A DNA stretch of 64,000 bases from Nitratireductor luteus (GTDB taxonomy: Bacteria; Pseudomonadota; Alphaproteobacteria; Rhizobiales; Rhizobiaceae). The translations under genes were made by a program, and so were the position numbers. This document shows positions 16,403 to 24,834 of the stretch, in pieces (position 1 is the first letter of the stretch; every line of letters starts with the position of its first letter). The notes beneath the pieces were generated by a model. The model was not told the origin of the DNA, did no database searches, and saw only the letters and a program-made list of their open reading frames with translations. The stretch spans positions 1 through 64,000 of the forward strand of contig NZ_JAOANW010000012.1 in assembly GCF_026162365.1 (NCBI RefSeq), in the 5' to 3' direction.

Positions 16403-16549
16403 ATGCCAGGCAAGCCAGATAATCCCGGCAAAGGTCCCCCTGATGGCCATCCGAACGGGCCACCTGATGGTGTGCCACCGGGACCGCCCGATGGCGTTCC
16501 GCCGGGTCCGCCGGAACCGCCCGCACCACCGCCGCGCAAGGTTGGATGA
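16403..16549 (+). CDS. Pro/Gly-rich 48-aa peptide ending in Gly; candidate modifier or target
   Basis: ATG 16403 follows a GGAG site with ideal spacing. The 48 residues contain 21 Pro and 10 Gly, with three PPDG repeats eight residues apart (positions 12-15, 20-23, 28-31), and the chain ends PPPRKVG. No ubiquitin-like beta-grasp fold is possible in such a sequence; it should be disordered or polyproline II. The C-terminal glycine is what an E1 enzyme would adenylate, and the next two genes encode E2-E1 and a JAB isopeptidase. I infer that the peptide is the conjugated modifier or the conjugation target. Its TGA stop is in frame with the E2-E1 gene, so read-through would fuse the two. No known family. 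Confidence 0.65.
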   Translation: MPGKPDNPGKGPPDGHPNGPPDGVPPGPPDGVPPGPPEPPAPPPRKVG

Positions 16550-16558
16550 GGCCGGACC

Positions 16559-18349
16559 TTGGGCGCAGGGGAAACGGACAAGCCCCAGGCGGGGCCGGTG
16601 CCGCGCTGGGAGAAGCGATTTCCCGGTCGATTTGCATACGAACTCAAGGCGCTCAATGACGCCGGTGTCGGGCCTGAAATCGATGATGAAGCCCTCGCAG
16701 TGGGGCAGCTTGTCCTGACGTTTTCGTGGTCGCTTGACGCTGAGAGGACCTTGCGGCTGCAGGCGGTCTTTCCTGATTCCTATCCTCATTTTCGCCCGCA
16801 GGTATATCTGCTTTCGGGACTGGACCCCGTACCAACGCGGCACCGCAGTCCGATCGAGGGTAATTTGTGTCTGCTTGGCCGAGACACAGGCCAGTGGCGA
16901 ACCAGCTGGTCCCTGTGCAAGTTGCTTCAGGAGCAACTGGGCCCCGCGCTCGACGGCGGCGATGAGGAAGATCCCCAAGGCGAACCAGCGGAATACTGGT
17001 GGAACGCGCTCGGTCGCAGCGGATCATACTGCCTCATCGACAGCAGCTGGGACCTTGGCGATGCGACACAGGGCAGCCTGCTAGTCCGCTATGTATGGGC
17101 AAGCGGAAACGATCAGGCACCCAATGGGGAAAGCGACATTCCCGTGGTCAGGGCCGTCGTTGAAGAAATCCGCGATGCTGACGGGTCGGTGCTACATCGC
17201 TGGACCTCCATCCTTCCCGTCGACCTGAAGAGTTCGGATCACGTAGTCGAAATTCCCTGGGTGCGGTCTGAGGATACGGTGTTTCCCGAGCCTGATCTGG
17301 GTGCGCAGATTCGAGCCATGCGCGACGCTCTTGCGTCACTGGCAAAACCGCAATTGCACAGCTACCGCCCCGGTCATCAATTTGAGTTGTTTGCGATTGC
17401 CTATCCGTCGGAACTGGCATTCGGGCAGACGGGGCTCGGTTGGACTTTCATCTTCACCCACGGCCATATCCAGGCCTTCAAGGTGCCGGAAAAACGCAAG
17501 GGCACGAAGAAATCGGCACATCTAACCGTCATCCCCGCGCTGCGCGCGGGTGCGGATGATCTCGGCCGGCGGGTACCGGCCGTTGCCGCGCTGAAGGACA
17601 AACGTGTGGTGGTTGTCGGCGCCGGCGCTGTCGGCGCGCCGGTTGCCATCGAACTCGCGCGCAATCGCTGCGCGACACTAGATATCATCGAACACGACAT
17701 CGTCGAACCCGGCAACACGGTCCGCTGGCCATTGGGAGCATCCGCCTGGGCAAAGAACAAGGCATTTGCCCTGCGCGACTTTCTTGAAAGCGAATATCCG
17801 GGAACGCAGGTGAGCGCCCATCCGAGTTTTCTCGGATTTGCCGGGCAGGACGGTCAACAGCGAGACGATGATCTTCTCGATGAGCTTTTGCCAAAAGCGG
17901 ACCTCGTCGTCGATGGCAGCGCCTCGCATGGCGTGACGATGCTTCTTGCCAGCCGCTGCCGTGAGGCAGGTGTTCCGCTCGTGAGCCTGTCCGCAACACC
18001 GACCCTGGAAGGCGGTGCAGTAGTGCGTCATGCTGAAGGCGGGGGCTGTCCGAATTGTCTTGAGCATGCCTGGCACGACAAAAATATCGAGCCGCCTCCA
18101 GGTCGGGGTGAGGGAGAAGACGATCTCATTCAACCGCCCGGCTGTAGCGAGCGGACATTTGTCGGGGCTGACTTCGACCTGCAGGAATTGTCCTTGCAGG
18201 CTGTCCGACTGGTTGTCGAGACGCTAGGCGGTGAGGAAAAAGTTAGCTCCGAAGTGCAGACACTAGGTTTTGTTGACGAGGACGGGAAACGTTGCCCGCC
18301 ACGCTGGCGGGTTGATGACCTGCCCAAACACCCGAAATGTACATGCTAA
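16559..18349 (+). CDS. E2-E1 fusion of a ubiquitin-like conjugation system
   Basis: This 596-residue protein starts at TTG 16559, with GAGG at the right distance. No ATG or GTG serves in frame; going upstream the same frame reaches the TGA of the peptide gene. Residues about 15-130 are E2-like (UBC fold): VFPDSYPHFRPQVYLLSG, then the catalytic Cys104 in EGNLCLLG. Residues about 335-596 are an E1/ThiF adenylation domain: VVVVGAGAVGAP with G354, G356, G359, a CPNC pair at C497/C500, and Cys529 in PGCSERTF, the likely E1 thioester Cys. The E2-then-E1 order is that of Cap2 from type II CBASS, but no CD-NTase or effector is present. With the JAB protein next door it should activate a C-terminal glycine and transfer it to a target. 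Confidence 0.9.
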   Translation: MGAGETDKPQAGPVPRWEKRFPGRFAYELKALNDAGVGPEIDDEALAVGQLVLTFSWSLDAERTLRLQAVFPDSYPHFRPQVYLLSGLDPVPTRHRSPIEGNLCLLGRDTGQWRTSWSLCKLLQEQLGPALDGGDEEDPQGEPAEYWWNALGRSGSYCLIDSSWDLGDATQGSLLVRYVWASGNDQAPNGESDIPVVRAVVEEIRDADGSVLHRWTSILPVDLKSSDHVVEIPWVRSEDTVFPEPDLGAQIRAMRDALASLAKPQLHSYRPGHQFELFAIAYPSELAFGQTGLGWTFIFTHGHIQAFKVPEKRKGTKKSAHLTVIPALRAGADDLGRRVPAVAALKDKRVVVVGAGAVGAPVAIELARNRCATLDIIEHDIVEPGNTVRWPLGASAWAKNKAFALRDFLESEYPGTQVSAHPSFLGFAGQDGQQRDDDLLDELLPKADLVVDGSASHGVTMLLASRCREAGVPLVSLSATPTLEGGAVVRHAEGGGCPNCLEHAWHDKNIEPPPGRGEGEDDLIQPPGCSERTFVGADFDLQELSLQAVRLVVETLGGEEKVSSEVQTLGFVDEDGKRCPPRWRVDDLPKHPKCTC

Positions 18350-18873
18350 AGGACGGGCGTGGCACGGCGGGTTTGGCGCGCGGGAACACAGTTTGGGTTC
18401 CCGAGGACGTGGTGCGCGATTGCGTGCTTTCGGCTGACGGACATTATCCGCTGGAAAGCGGCGGCGTTCTTATGGGATGGTGGTCTGTTGAAAACATCGC
18501 TGTCGTGACGGCAATGATTGGACCCGGACCGGAGGCGCTGCATGAACGCTACGCATTCCAGCCGGACCAGGACTGGCAAATTGAGCAGATTGCATTGCAC
18601 TATGAACGCTCGGAGCGGCGGGAAACCTATCTCGGTGACTGGCACACGCATCCGGACGCAAGGAATGGCACGCTCAGCTGGACGGACCGCAGCGTGGTTC
18701 GACGCATCATCGCGACCCCTGCGGCGCGTTGTCCCGTTCCTCTGATGATGATCCTTTGGGGCGCGCCTGAGAGCTGGAATTTGTCCATGTGGCAAGGATG
18801 GCTTCGCCCGCGCAAATTACTGTGGGACAAGCTGGCGATCGACACCCTGCGTACGGCCACGTACCAACGGTGA
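18337..18873 (+). CDS. JAB/JAMM isopeptidase (Mov34/MPN/PAD-1 family)
   Basis: The protein has 178 residues from ATG 18337 (ATG 18343 is an alternative). Either start overlaps the end of the E2-E1 gene, so translation is coupled. The metalloprotease signature is complete: Glu40 in ESGGVLMGW, then His103-Thr-His105, Ser114 and Asp117 in GDWHTHPDARN and LSWTD, the zinc ligands and catalytic residues of JAMM enzymes. Such proteins cut isopeptide bonds or process modifier precursors, as Cap3 does in CBASS. Here it should reverse, or trim for, the reaction of the E2-E1 enzyme. The gene ends 15 bases from the convergent recombinase gene. Confidence 0.9.
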   Translation: MYMLKDGRGTAGLARGNTVWVPEDVVRDCVLSADGHYPLESGGVLMGWWSVENIAVVTAMIGPGPEALHERYAFQPDQDWQIEQIALHYERSERRETYLGDWHTHPDARNGTLSWTDRSVVRRIIATPAARCPVPLMMILWGAPESWNLSMWQGWLRPRKLLWDKLAIDTLRTATYQR

Positions 18874-18888
18874 GGACATTGAATCCGC

Positions 18889-21255
18889 CTATGCCGCCTC
18901 CCAAACCTGGTTCAAAATCCGCGCGGCGAGAGCTGCCTTGTCCTGCGGCAGGAAACGACCGTAGTGGTGCGCGACCATATCCGGCGTGTCCTGGATGGCG
19001 TAGCTCGCCTGCTCATAGGAACCTGTCCGCTTGAGGATATGCGTCGCGAGCACGTCGCGGACATTATGCGGGCCGTGAGGGAGGAGACCGGGAATCGCAC
19101 CGCGTCCGGTATAGGGGTTGTAAATCCCATATCGCTGGATCGTCAGGCGCCAAGCCTCATAAAACGTGTTCTGGTCGTAGGAAGCGTCTCTGCTCGTCGT
19201 CTTCACCGTTTTGACGAAGAATGTGCCCGGATCCGGGGCGCCGCCGAGAAGCACACGCCTGTGCCGATCGATAAAGGCCTCGATACGATCGTAGAGGCCG
19301 CCCAAGTCAGGGAGGATCAGTCGAAATGGCTTGCTCCCGAAATAGGATGAATTGGCGTTCTTGAATGCGACCGATGGGATCAGCACCTCCCAACCCTTGT
19401 CACGTTCGCTCCATCGGATCTCACCGCGCTTCATGTCGGCGAGCTGGCGCTCGGATCGCGGCAGCCGCCCGCGTTCACAGACCATCAGCTGACGCAGGTT
19501 CTTCTGCCGCAATCCAAGGTGCAGCCCGAAGCGCAGCATCAAGAACGATCGGACGGCTTCCGCCGCCGGGCGACGATAGAGCCGCTCGTCCGGCATTAGC
19601 CGGAGAATCTCCTCGGTGATCTTCCGATATTCGCCGACCGGGCTTTCAGCCTCCAATACCGGCATGATCGGCTCGAACGGGTCACGGTGGACTCGCGCGA
19701 CGCGCTGAATCTCCTTCACGCGGGAGGAGGCATGCTTGAAATAGACGTCGCAGGCATCGTCCCAGTCGGCACAGGCGCGGTCGATGTCCGCTTGTGTAAC
19801 CAGTCCCTCAATCGGCCGGAGCCGTGATCCGAGACGAGGGTGCTGCCGCAGCCAGCCCGTTTCCCTCCGGGTGAGGGCGAGCGAAATGCGCAGCATATCC
19901 ACCTCCCAGGCGGTATAGAAACCACGCCGCTTCTCGCGCCATTGCACGTACCAGTCCCATATCGAGGCGAAGACGAGCAAGCCGAAGGTCAGGTGCTGCA
20001 GCGGCACGCCATAGCCGCGGACCGGGCCGCGCGGATGCGCGGCCAATGCCCCGAACATCAGGCCGAGATGCTCGACCTTCTGCGATGCCGTCTCCTCGCC
20101 CCAGACACCGTTCCGCTGGAGACCGAATGCGGTGAGCGTCGCGGTTTTGAAGCGGATGAGCTCGGCCATTTCCATGGCGAGGACGGGTGGAGCATCGATG
20201 ACGCCGGATCGCAGATCCGGATCGGTGAAGGACATGCTGTCTTCGTCCTGATCCGAGCATCTGTTTGGATAGCGTTCGTCCGCAGCGTCAGACCGACCGT
20301 ATGTGATCCCTGGAAAACGGATGGCGTAGCGCTGCTTCATCGCGGCGGCCTGGAACCGCCTGTAGTCGGTCGAGCCCCTGATGATGACGCGCTGCACCCA
20401 TTCGAGGATCTCCTCCTGTTCCTGGCGCGGGCGTGTGTTGAAATCGTCAGGCAGGTGCCAGGCGAGTCTCCGGCGCTCGGCCGGGGTGATGTCGTCGAGG
20501 ACGTGGCCCGAGGCTGACCGCGTCTGATGCGGAAGCTTCGCCTTGAAATAGCCCGCAGGGAGGCGATACCGGCGCTCGATGCGACTGAGAACCTCCATGC
20601 TGGCCACGCTGCGGGGCGCCTTCGTTCCCTTCATCCAGTGGCGGATGGTCGAATGGTCGAGCTTTTCGTCATCGCGAATGACCGCACGGTGGAGATGCCA
20701 ATAGCTGTCGCCGTGGCGGCGCATGTGCAGCTCCAACGCCTCCCGAAAGGTTGGCGGGTCGAGCCAGTCATCGAAGAGAGGTGTTGGGAACTCTTCGATC
20801 GTGCGCGGCTTGGTGCCGGGCTTCCGCCGGTTCGTCGCGGACTGCCGCTCCGATCGGTCCGCCGCGCCAATGTTGCCGGCAACGCTTGGCCTTTTCGCTG
20901 GCTGTCGCGGAGGCCGGCCGCGTTGCGGACGCGGCTTTGAATCCTGTGTGCTTCGGATTGTGGCGGAAGGGCGCTTGCTTGGATTTTTCGTGTTCCGCAC
21001 GATTGCATCCAACGCCGGCTCGATCACCGCTCTCGCACCCCGAAGGGCATCCTTGTCGAGGCCGCATTGAAGGGCGATTTCGTCCCAATCGTAGCCGCGT
21101 ACCTTGCGAGGCGGCGTTTGCGATTGGGCGATCAGACCAAGGAGAAATTCCTTGATCCGTGTGCTTTCCTGCGGGGGCAATGCTGGTTCGACACGGAGGC
21201 GGCAGAAGTCGGAGATCTTGCGGGCGAGCAGTTTGGTATGCGGAAAGTCAGGCAT
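18889..21255 (-). CDS. Large tyrosine-recombinase-like protein (788 aa)
   Basis: The C-terminal 220 residues carry the tyrosine recombinase boxes: LGLRQKNLRQLMV (first Arg), GPHNVRDVLATHIL (His and second Arg) and HHYGRF (nucleophile Tyr). The N-terminal two thirds are not those of ordinary phage integrases. They include basic low-complexity sequence (about 95-150, RPQRGRPPRQPAKR) and a segment like a DNA-binding helical domain with LDHSTIRHWMKGTKAP, and they double the usual length of about 400. ATG 21255 lacks a strong ribosome site. It is convergent with the conjugation operon and may mobilise it, or the whole island, together with the integrase at 21552. Confidence 0.75.
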   Translation of the reverse strand: MPDFPHTKLLARKISDFCRLRVEPALPPQESTRIKEFLLGLIAQSQTPPRKVRGYDWDEIALQCGLDKDALRGARAVIEPALDAIVRNTKNPSKRPSATIRSTQDSKPRPQRGRPPRQPAKRPSVAGNIGAADRSERQSATNRRKPGTKPRTIEEFPTPLFDDWLDPPTFREALELHMRRHGDSYWHLHRAVIRDDEKLDHSTIRHWMKGTKAPRSVASMEVLSRIERRYRLPAGYFKAKLPHQTRSASGHVLDDITPAERRRLAWHLPDDFNTRPRQEQEEILEWVQRVIIRGSTDYRRFQAAAMKQRYAIRFPGITYGRSDAADERYPNRCSDQDEDSMSFTDPDLRSGVIDAPPVLAMEMAELIRFKTATLTAFGLQRNGVWGEETASQKVEHLGLMFGALAAHPRGPVRGYGVPLQHLTFGLLVFASIWDWYVQWREKRRGFYTAWEVDMLRISLALTRRETGWLRQHPRLGSRLRPIEGLVTQADIDRACADWDDACDVYFKHASSRVKEIQRVARVHRDPFEPIMPVLEAESPVGEYRKITEEILRLMPDERLYRRPAAEAVRSFLMLRFGLHLGLRQKNLRQLMVCERGRLPRSERQLADMKRGEIRWSERDKGWEVLIPSVAFKNANSSYFGSKPFRLILPDLGGLYDRIEAFIDRHRRVLLGGAPDPGTFFVKTVKTTSRDASYDQNTFYEAWRLTIQRYGIYNPYTGRGAIPGLLPHGPHNVRDVLATHILKRTGSYEQASYAIQDTPDMVAHHYGRFLPQDKAALAARILNQVWEAA

Positions 21256-21551
21256 GTCGGCAGGCTATGAAGATTCTCTGTGGTGATTGATGAGGACGGC
21301 GGTTCTATCCGATTCGTCGCACCAGATGCCCAATCTCCTTGCCGATACGCTAGCACTGCCGATCGGACGGCTTTATGCTTCTGGTACCCTGGGCAATACC
21401 ACAGGTTCCGGGTTGTGTATTTTCATCATCATATCGACGGTGTCGATATTCCTGCTCCCGATGATAGACGTGGTGGCGGTTCGAACCGAGGCGAAAGTCG
21501 AACAGCCATCGGGAGCAGCATGGGAAGATGATTGCAGCCCCGCAACCAGAC
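21256..21551. other. Gap between the two recombinase genes, no gene seen
   Basis: About 300 bases hold no convincing gene. A plus-strand frame from 21287 includes a hydrophobic stretch (GLCIFIIISTVSIFLLP), but it has no ribosome site and runs antisense into the integrase gene. Confidence 0.4.
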
Positions 21552-22646
21552 CTAATCCTCCGCGAGCATTCGGAAGAACTCCTCCTCGGAGGCCTGCTTG
21601 GACGTCTGTAACTGATGCAGATCCTCGGGTTTGAGGTTGGTGTACCGGCGAAGCATTTTCCAATCCCGATGCCCGGTTACCAACGCGACGCGTTCAATCG
21701 ACAGGCCTGCCTCGAATAGCCTGCTTGTGGCTTCATGGCGCAGGTCGTGAAAGCGCAGGTCCTCGATGCCGAGCTCCTTTCTTCCTCTTCGAAACGCCGT
21801 GCCCACCGATTTGTGGTGATAGGGAAAACAGCGGCCTTTCCCACCGGTTAGCACCTTTTGTTCAAGAAGAAGGCGCCATGCATCAAAACCTGCAAGGTTG
21901 AGGAGGGGGACCTTTTGATGGTTACCATCCTTGCGGCGCGGATCTTTCCTGTCGCGGATGAGCACCACGCGCTTCTTAAGATCGACGTCGCTCCAATCGA
22001 TTTTGCAGATTTCCTCCTGGCGCATGGCTGTGGCGACCGCAAAGCGGACGATCCGACCCATTGGAATGATCGTGTTGGACTTATTGTCGAAGTAATCGAG
22101 CAGCGCATCGATCTCGTCTTCGGTAGGGCGCCGATCTCGCTCGAATGATCGGCCGACGAGGCCAAGCCGGGTGAGGGCGGCCCGGGCGAGGCGGACGCTT
22201 TCGGTATCGACGGAAATTCCGTGAACTGCGGCTGCGTGCGTTAAAACTGTCCGAAGATAGGATAGGTCAACGGAAAGGGTCACAGGACCCGCTCCCTGTT
22301 TCGCACGACGCTGGCCGTATTTGATGATAGCCGCGCGGTCGAGACGTTTAATCCGGGTGGTGCCCAGATCACGTTTCAAAGCTTCCATGACAGCCTGCTT
22401 TGAACGTCGGAGGGGACGCCCGACCTCATGGAGGTCCGAGACGTGCAGGTCAACGAGATCGGCAATAGTCTTGGCATCTCGAATTTGCCGGTGACTTGGT
22501 TCGCCACCAATGTCGATCAAGCGCTCTGTTTCTATCGCCCACTCGTTGGCGAGGGACTTGAGACGGAACGTCTGCGATGCATATTTTCCCTTTCGGCGAA
22601 CGAGCGCTCTCCAGGTTCCCTCTTTGGTTTTGACTATGGTCGCCAT
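21552..22646 (-). CDS. int: Tyrosine-type site-specific integrase of a dusA-integrated island
   Basis: From ATG 22646 the protein has 364 residues and starts MATIVKTKEGTWRALVRRKG, the usual N-terminal AP2-like/arm-binding domain. A core-binding domain follows, then the catalytic domain with RFHDLRHEATSRLFEAGLS (His-x-x-Arg) and GHRDWKMLRRYTNL (His and the nucleophile Tyr). The longer frame starting at 22772 would include the repeat array and is unlikely. The gene reads away from dusA, whose 5' end lies about 120 bases upstream. This is the known arrangement of the integrase family that inserts prophages and islands into dusA in proteobacteria. It should catalyse island integration and excision. 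Confidence 0.9.
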   Translation of the reverse strand: MATIVKTKEGTWRALVRRKGKYASQTFRLKSLANEWAIETERLIDIGGEPSHRQIRDAKTIADLVDLHVSDLHEVGRPLRRSKQAVMEALKRDLGTTRIKRLDRAAIIKYGQRRAKQGAGPVTLSVDLSYLRTVLTHAAAVHGISVDTESVRLARAALTRLGLVGRSFERDRRPTEDEIDALLDYFDNKSNTIIPMGRIVRFAVATAMRQEEICKIDWSDVDLKKRVVLIRDRKDPRRKDGNHQKVPLLNLAGFDAWRLLLEQKVLTGGKGRCFPYHHKSVGTAFRRGRKELGIEDLRFHDLRHEATSRLFEAGLSIERVALVTGHRDWKMLRRYTNLKPEDLHQLQTSKQASEEEFFRMLAED

Positions 22647-22647
22647 G

Positions 22648-22737
22648 TTCCGTACAGCTTCCGAAATCCGTACAATTTCCGTACACCAAGAGATCAAAAC
22701 CGGTACAAATCCGTACAAAATGATCCAGTTCCGTACA
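22648..22737. repeat. Six TCCGTACA-type direct repeats between int and dusA
   Basis: CCGTACA, or CGGTACA in one case, occurs at about 22650, 22668, 22679, 22701, 22711 and 22731, all in the same orientation and mostly preceded by T. The array fills the space between the integrase start and the dusA start. Position and spacing fit integrase arm-type or excisionase sites at the island end (attR side); they would also lie in the int promoter. Confidence 0.7.
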
Positions 22738-22763
22738 GTTCGTTCACGGTTTAGGCCATTGAA

Positions 22764-23771
22764 GTGTATCATAAATCATTGAAAAATAAAGAGAAAATAT
22801 TCTCCGTCGCCCCGATGATGGACTGGACTGACAGGCATTGCCGGTTCTTTCACCGGCAGTTCACACAGCGGGCATTGCTTTATACGGAGATGGTGGTTGC
22901 CGACGCGGTGATCCGCGGGGAACAGGCGAGGCTTCTGGGATTCGACGCCTGTGAGCATCCGGTTGCGGTGCAGCTTGGGGGGAGCGATGCGGCCAAGCTG
23001 GCGGAAGCGGCGCGGGTGGCTGCCGGTTTCGGTTATGACGAGATCAATCTGAATGTGGGCTGCCCGTCCGACCGGGTGCAGTCCGGTGCTTTCGGCGCAT
23101 GCCTGATGAAGGAGCCGGAGACCGTGGCACGTGGCATTGCTGCCATGAAAAGGGCGGTCGATGTCCCCGTAACCGTCAAGTGCCGGATAGGCGTGGACGA
23201 TCAGGATCCCGAAACTGCCCTCGACCGGTTGGCGGATATGGTGTTCGAAGCGGGTGCGGATGCGCTTTGGGTACATGCCCGAATGGCGTGGCTGGAGGGG
23301 TTGAGCCCGCGCGAGAACCGTGACATCCCGCCGCTCGACTACGATCGGGTCTACCGGCTGAAGCAGCGGCTGGACGAGCGCTTCATTGGCGTCAATGGCG
23401 GCATCGGGAGTGTCGAGGAGGCGCTGGCGCATCTTCAAGTGGCCGACGGTGCAATGATCGGCCGCGCCGCCTATCATACGCCGGCGATTCTCGCGCAGAT
23501 CGATAGGGAAGTATATGGCGACACCGACCGGATCGTCGATATGGGCGCGGTCATCGAGACGATGGCTGCCTATGCCGGGCGACACATAGCGGCGGGCGGC
23601 AGGCTTTCCCATGTCACCAGGCACATGACCGGGTTGTTCCATGGTTTGCCGGGCGCGCGACGTTATCGTCAGATATTGTCGACGGATGCGACGCGTCCGA
23701 ATGCAGGCCCCGAGGTTCTCGTCAGGGCATTCGCCGAGGTCGAAGAGAACGTTTCGCAGCAGGCAGCGTAA
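22764..23771 (+). CDS. dusA: tRNA-dihydrouridine synthase A
   Basis: The protein has 335 residues from GTG 22764. FSVAPMMDWTDRHCRFF (about 13-29), EINLNVGCPSDRVQSGAFGA with catalytic Cys100, and the FMN phosphate-binding region VNGGIGSVEEAL identify DusA, a cytoplasmic flavoenzyme that reduces U20/U20a in tRNA. The first dozen residues (YHKSLKNKEKI) come from unusually AT-rich DNA and differ from the body of the gene. This is expected if the island supplied a new 5' end on integration, with the att core in the codons around APMMDW. The gene marks the right border of the accessory region. Confidence 0.92.
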   Translation: MYHKSLKNKEKIFSVAPMMDWTDRHCRFFHRQFTQRALLYTEMVVADAVIRGEQARLLGFDACEHPVAVQLGGSDAAKLAEAARVAAGFGYDEINLNVGCPSDRVQSGAFGACLMKEPETVARGIAAMKRAVDVPVTVKCRIGVDDQDPETALDRLADMVFEAGADALWVHARMAWLEGLSPRENRDIPPLDYDRVYRLKQRLDERFIGVNGGIGSVEEALAHLQVADGAMIGRAAYHTPAILAQIDREVYGDTDRIVDMGAVIETMAAYAGRHIAAGGRLSHVTRHMTGLFHGLPGARRYRQILSTDATRPNAGPEVLVRAFAEVEENVSQQAA

Positions 23772-23888
23772 TAAAACCGGCGGCGGCAATCGCTGCCCGT
23801 CTTTTCCTCATCTGTCGGTGGCCAGGCCTTTCCCCTTGTCCGAATAATGCTGTAGCCAGTGGCGCTGAATGGGACGGGGATAACCGGT

Positions 23889-24710
23889 ATGGACGTGCCC
23901 GCGGGCGAAATTGTTGCCTTTGTACTGGTGATCGCGGGGGCGGGTGTCGTGACTGGCCTTCTGGCTGGCCTGTTCGGCATCGGCGGCGGGGCCATTCTGG
24001 TGCCGGTCTTCTATCAGGTTTTCGGCCTTCTGGGCGTCGATGAAGTCGTGCGGATGCATCTGTCGGTGGGCTCGTCTCTGGCAATCATCGTGCCGACCTC
24101 GCTGCGTTCCTGCCGGGCCCATTTTCTGCGTGAAGCGGTGGATATGGCGCTTCTGCGCCGCTTCATCTTCGCCGTTCCGGCAGGTGTCGTCGCCGCGTCT
24201 CTGGTGACCGCCGTCATCTCAGGTGCGGGGTTGCGCGCGATTTTCGCAGCGATCATCTTCCTCATGGGCATGAAGCTGATCTTCAACCGCAGGGGCTGGA
24301 AGATTGGAGACGAGTTGCCGGGCGACCCCGTCCGTTCCATCGTCGGATTTGTCATCGGTTTCCTGTCGACGCTCATGGGTATTGGTGGCGGCGTCCTGAA
24401 CAATACCTTCATGACAATGTTCGGCCGGCCCATGCACCAGGCGGTGGCGACTTCGTCGGGCATCGGCGTGCTGATCTCCGTTCCCGGATTTCTTGGCTAT
24501 ATCTGGGCCGGGTGGGGCATGCCGCACCTGCCGCCGGGCTCCACCGGCTTCGTCAATTGGATCGCGGTGGCGCTGGTTGTTCCAATAACGCTCCTCGTTG
24601 CGCCGCTGGGTGTGCGGATTGCCCATGCGCTGGGCAAGCGCCACCTGGAGATAGGATTCGGCCTGTTCGCCATTTTCGTCGCCTTCCGCTTCTTCTGGAG
24701 CCTCTTGTGA
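23889..24710 (+). CDS. TauE/SafE family sulfite/anion exporter-like membrane protein
   Basis: The protein has 273 residues from ATG 23889 (ATG 23859 is also possible). It has about eight membrane spans and the two internal repeats of the TauE/SafE family, each with a glycine-rich start (LLAGLFGIGGGAILVPVFY and LMGIGGGVLNNTFM). Members move sulfonates, sulfite or other small organic anions out through the inner membrane; the substrate cannot be told here. It follows dusA on the same strand. Confidence 0.85.
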   Translation: MDVPAGEIVAFVLVIAGAGVVTGLLAGLFGIGGGAILVPVFYQVFGLLGVDEVVRMHLSVGSSLAIIVPTSLRSCRAHFLREAVDMALLRRFIFAVPAGVVAASLVTAVISGAGLRAIFAAIIFLMGMKLIFNRRGWKIGDELPGDPVRSIVGFVIGFLSTLMGIGGGVLNNTFMTMFGRPMHQAVATSSGIGVLISVPGFLGYIWAGWGMPHLPPGSTGFVNWIAVALVVPITLLVAPLGVRIAHALGKRHLEIGFGLFAIFVAFRFFWSLL

Positions 24711-24834
24711 GCGGACGTTAGTCATGGTCGCAATATCGTGCGACAGCTTCAAAAAAATCTGAATAGTCGTTCCGCCTTTCATGACTGATCATCGCGGATA
24801 ATGAAAATTCCGCACCGACGGAAAGAGGGGCACA

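Noticed and set aside
16120-21255. Complete type II CBASS system
   Set aside because: The E2-E1 and JAB genes fit, but no CD-NTase or nuclease/phospholipase effector gene is present on either side.
21287-21634. Plus-strand frame with a hydrophobic stretch between the two recombinase genes
   Set aside because: No ribosome site, and a third of it is antisense to the integrase coding region.
1-22700. Left attachment site (duplicate of the dusA 5' core)
   Set aside because: No stretch resembling the dusA codons around APMMDW was found by eye, so no left border is called.
24725-24750. TCGTGCGACA upstream of the NCS2 permease, like the site in the two leader repeats
   Set aside because: It is a 10-base match only, without the rest of the repeat. 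In GC-rich DNA of this length one chance match is not surprising.
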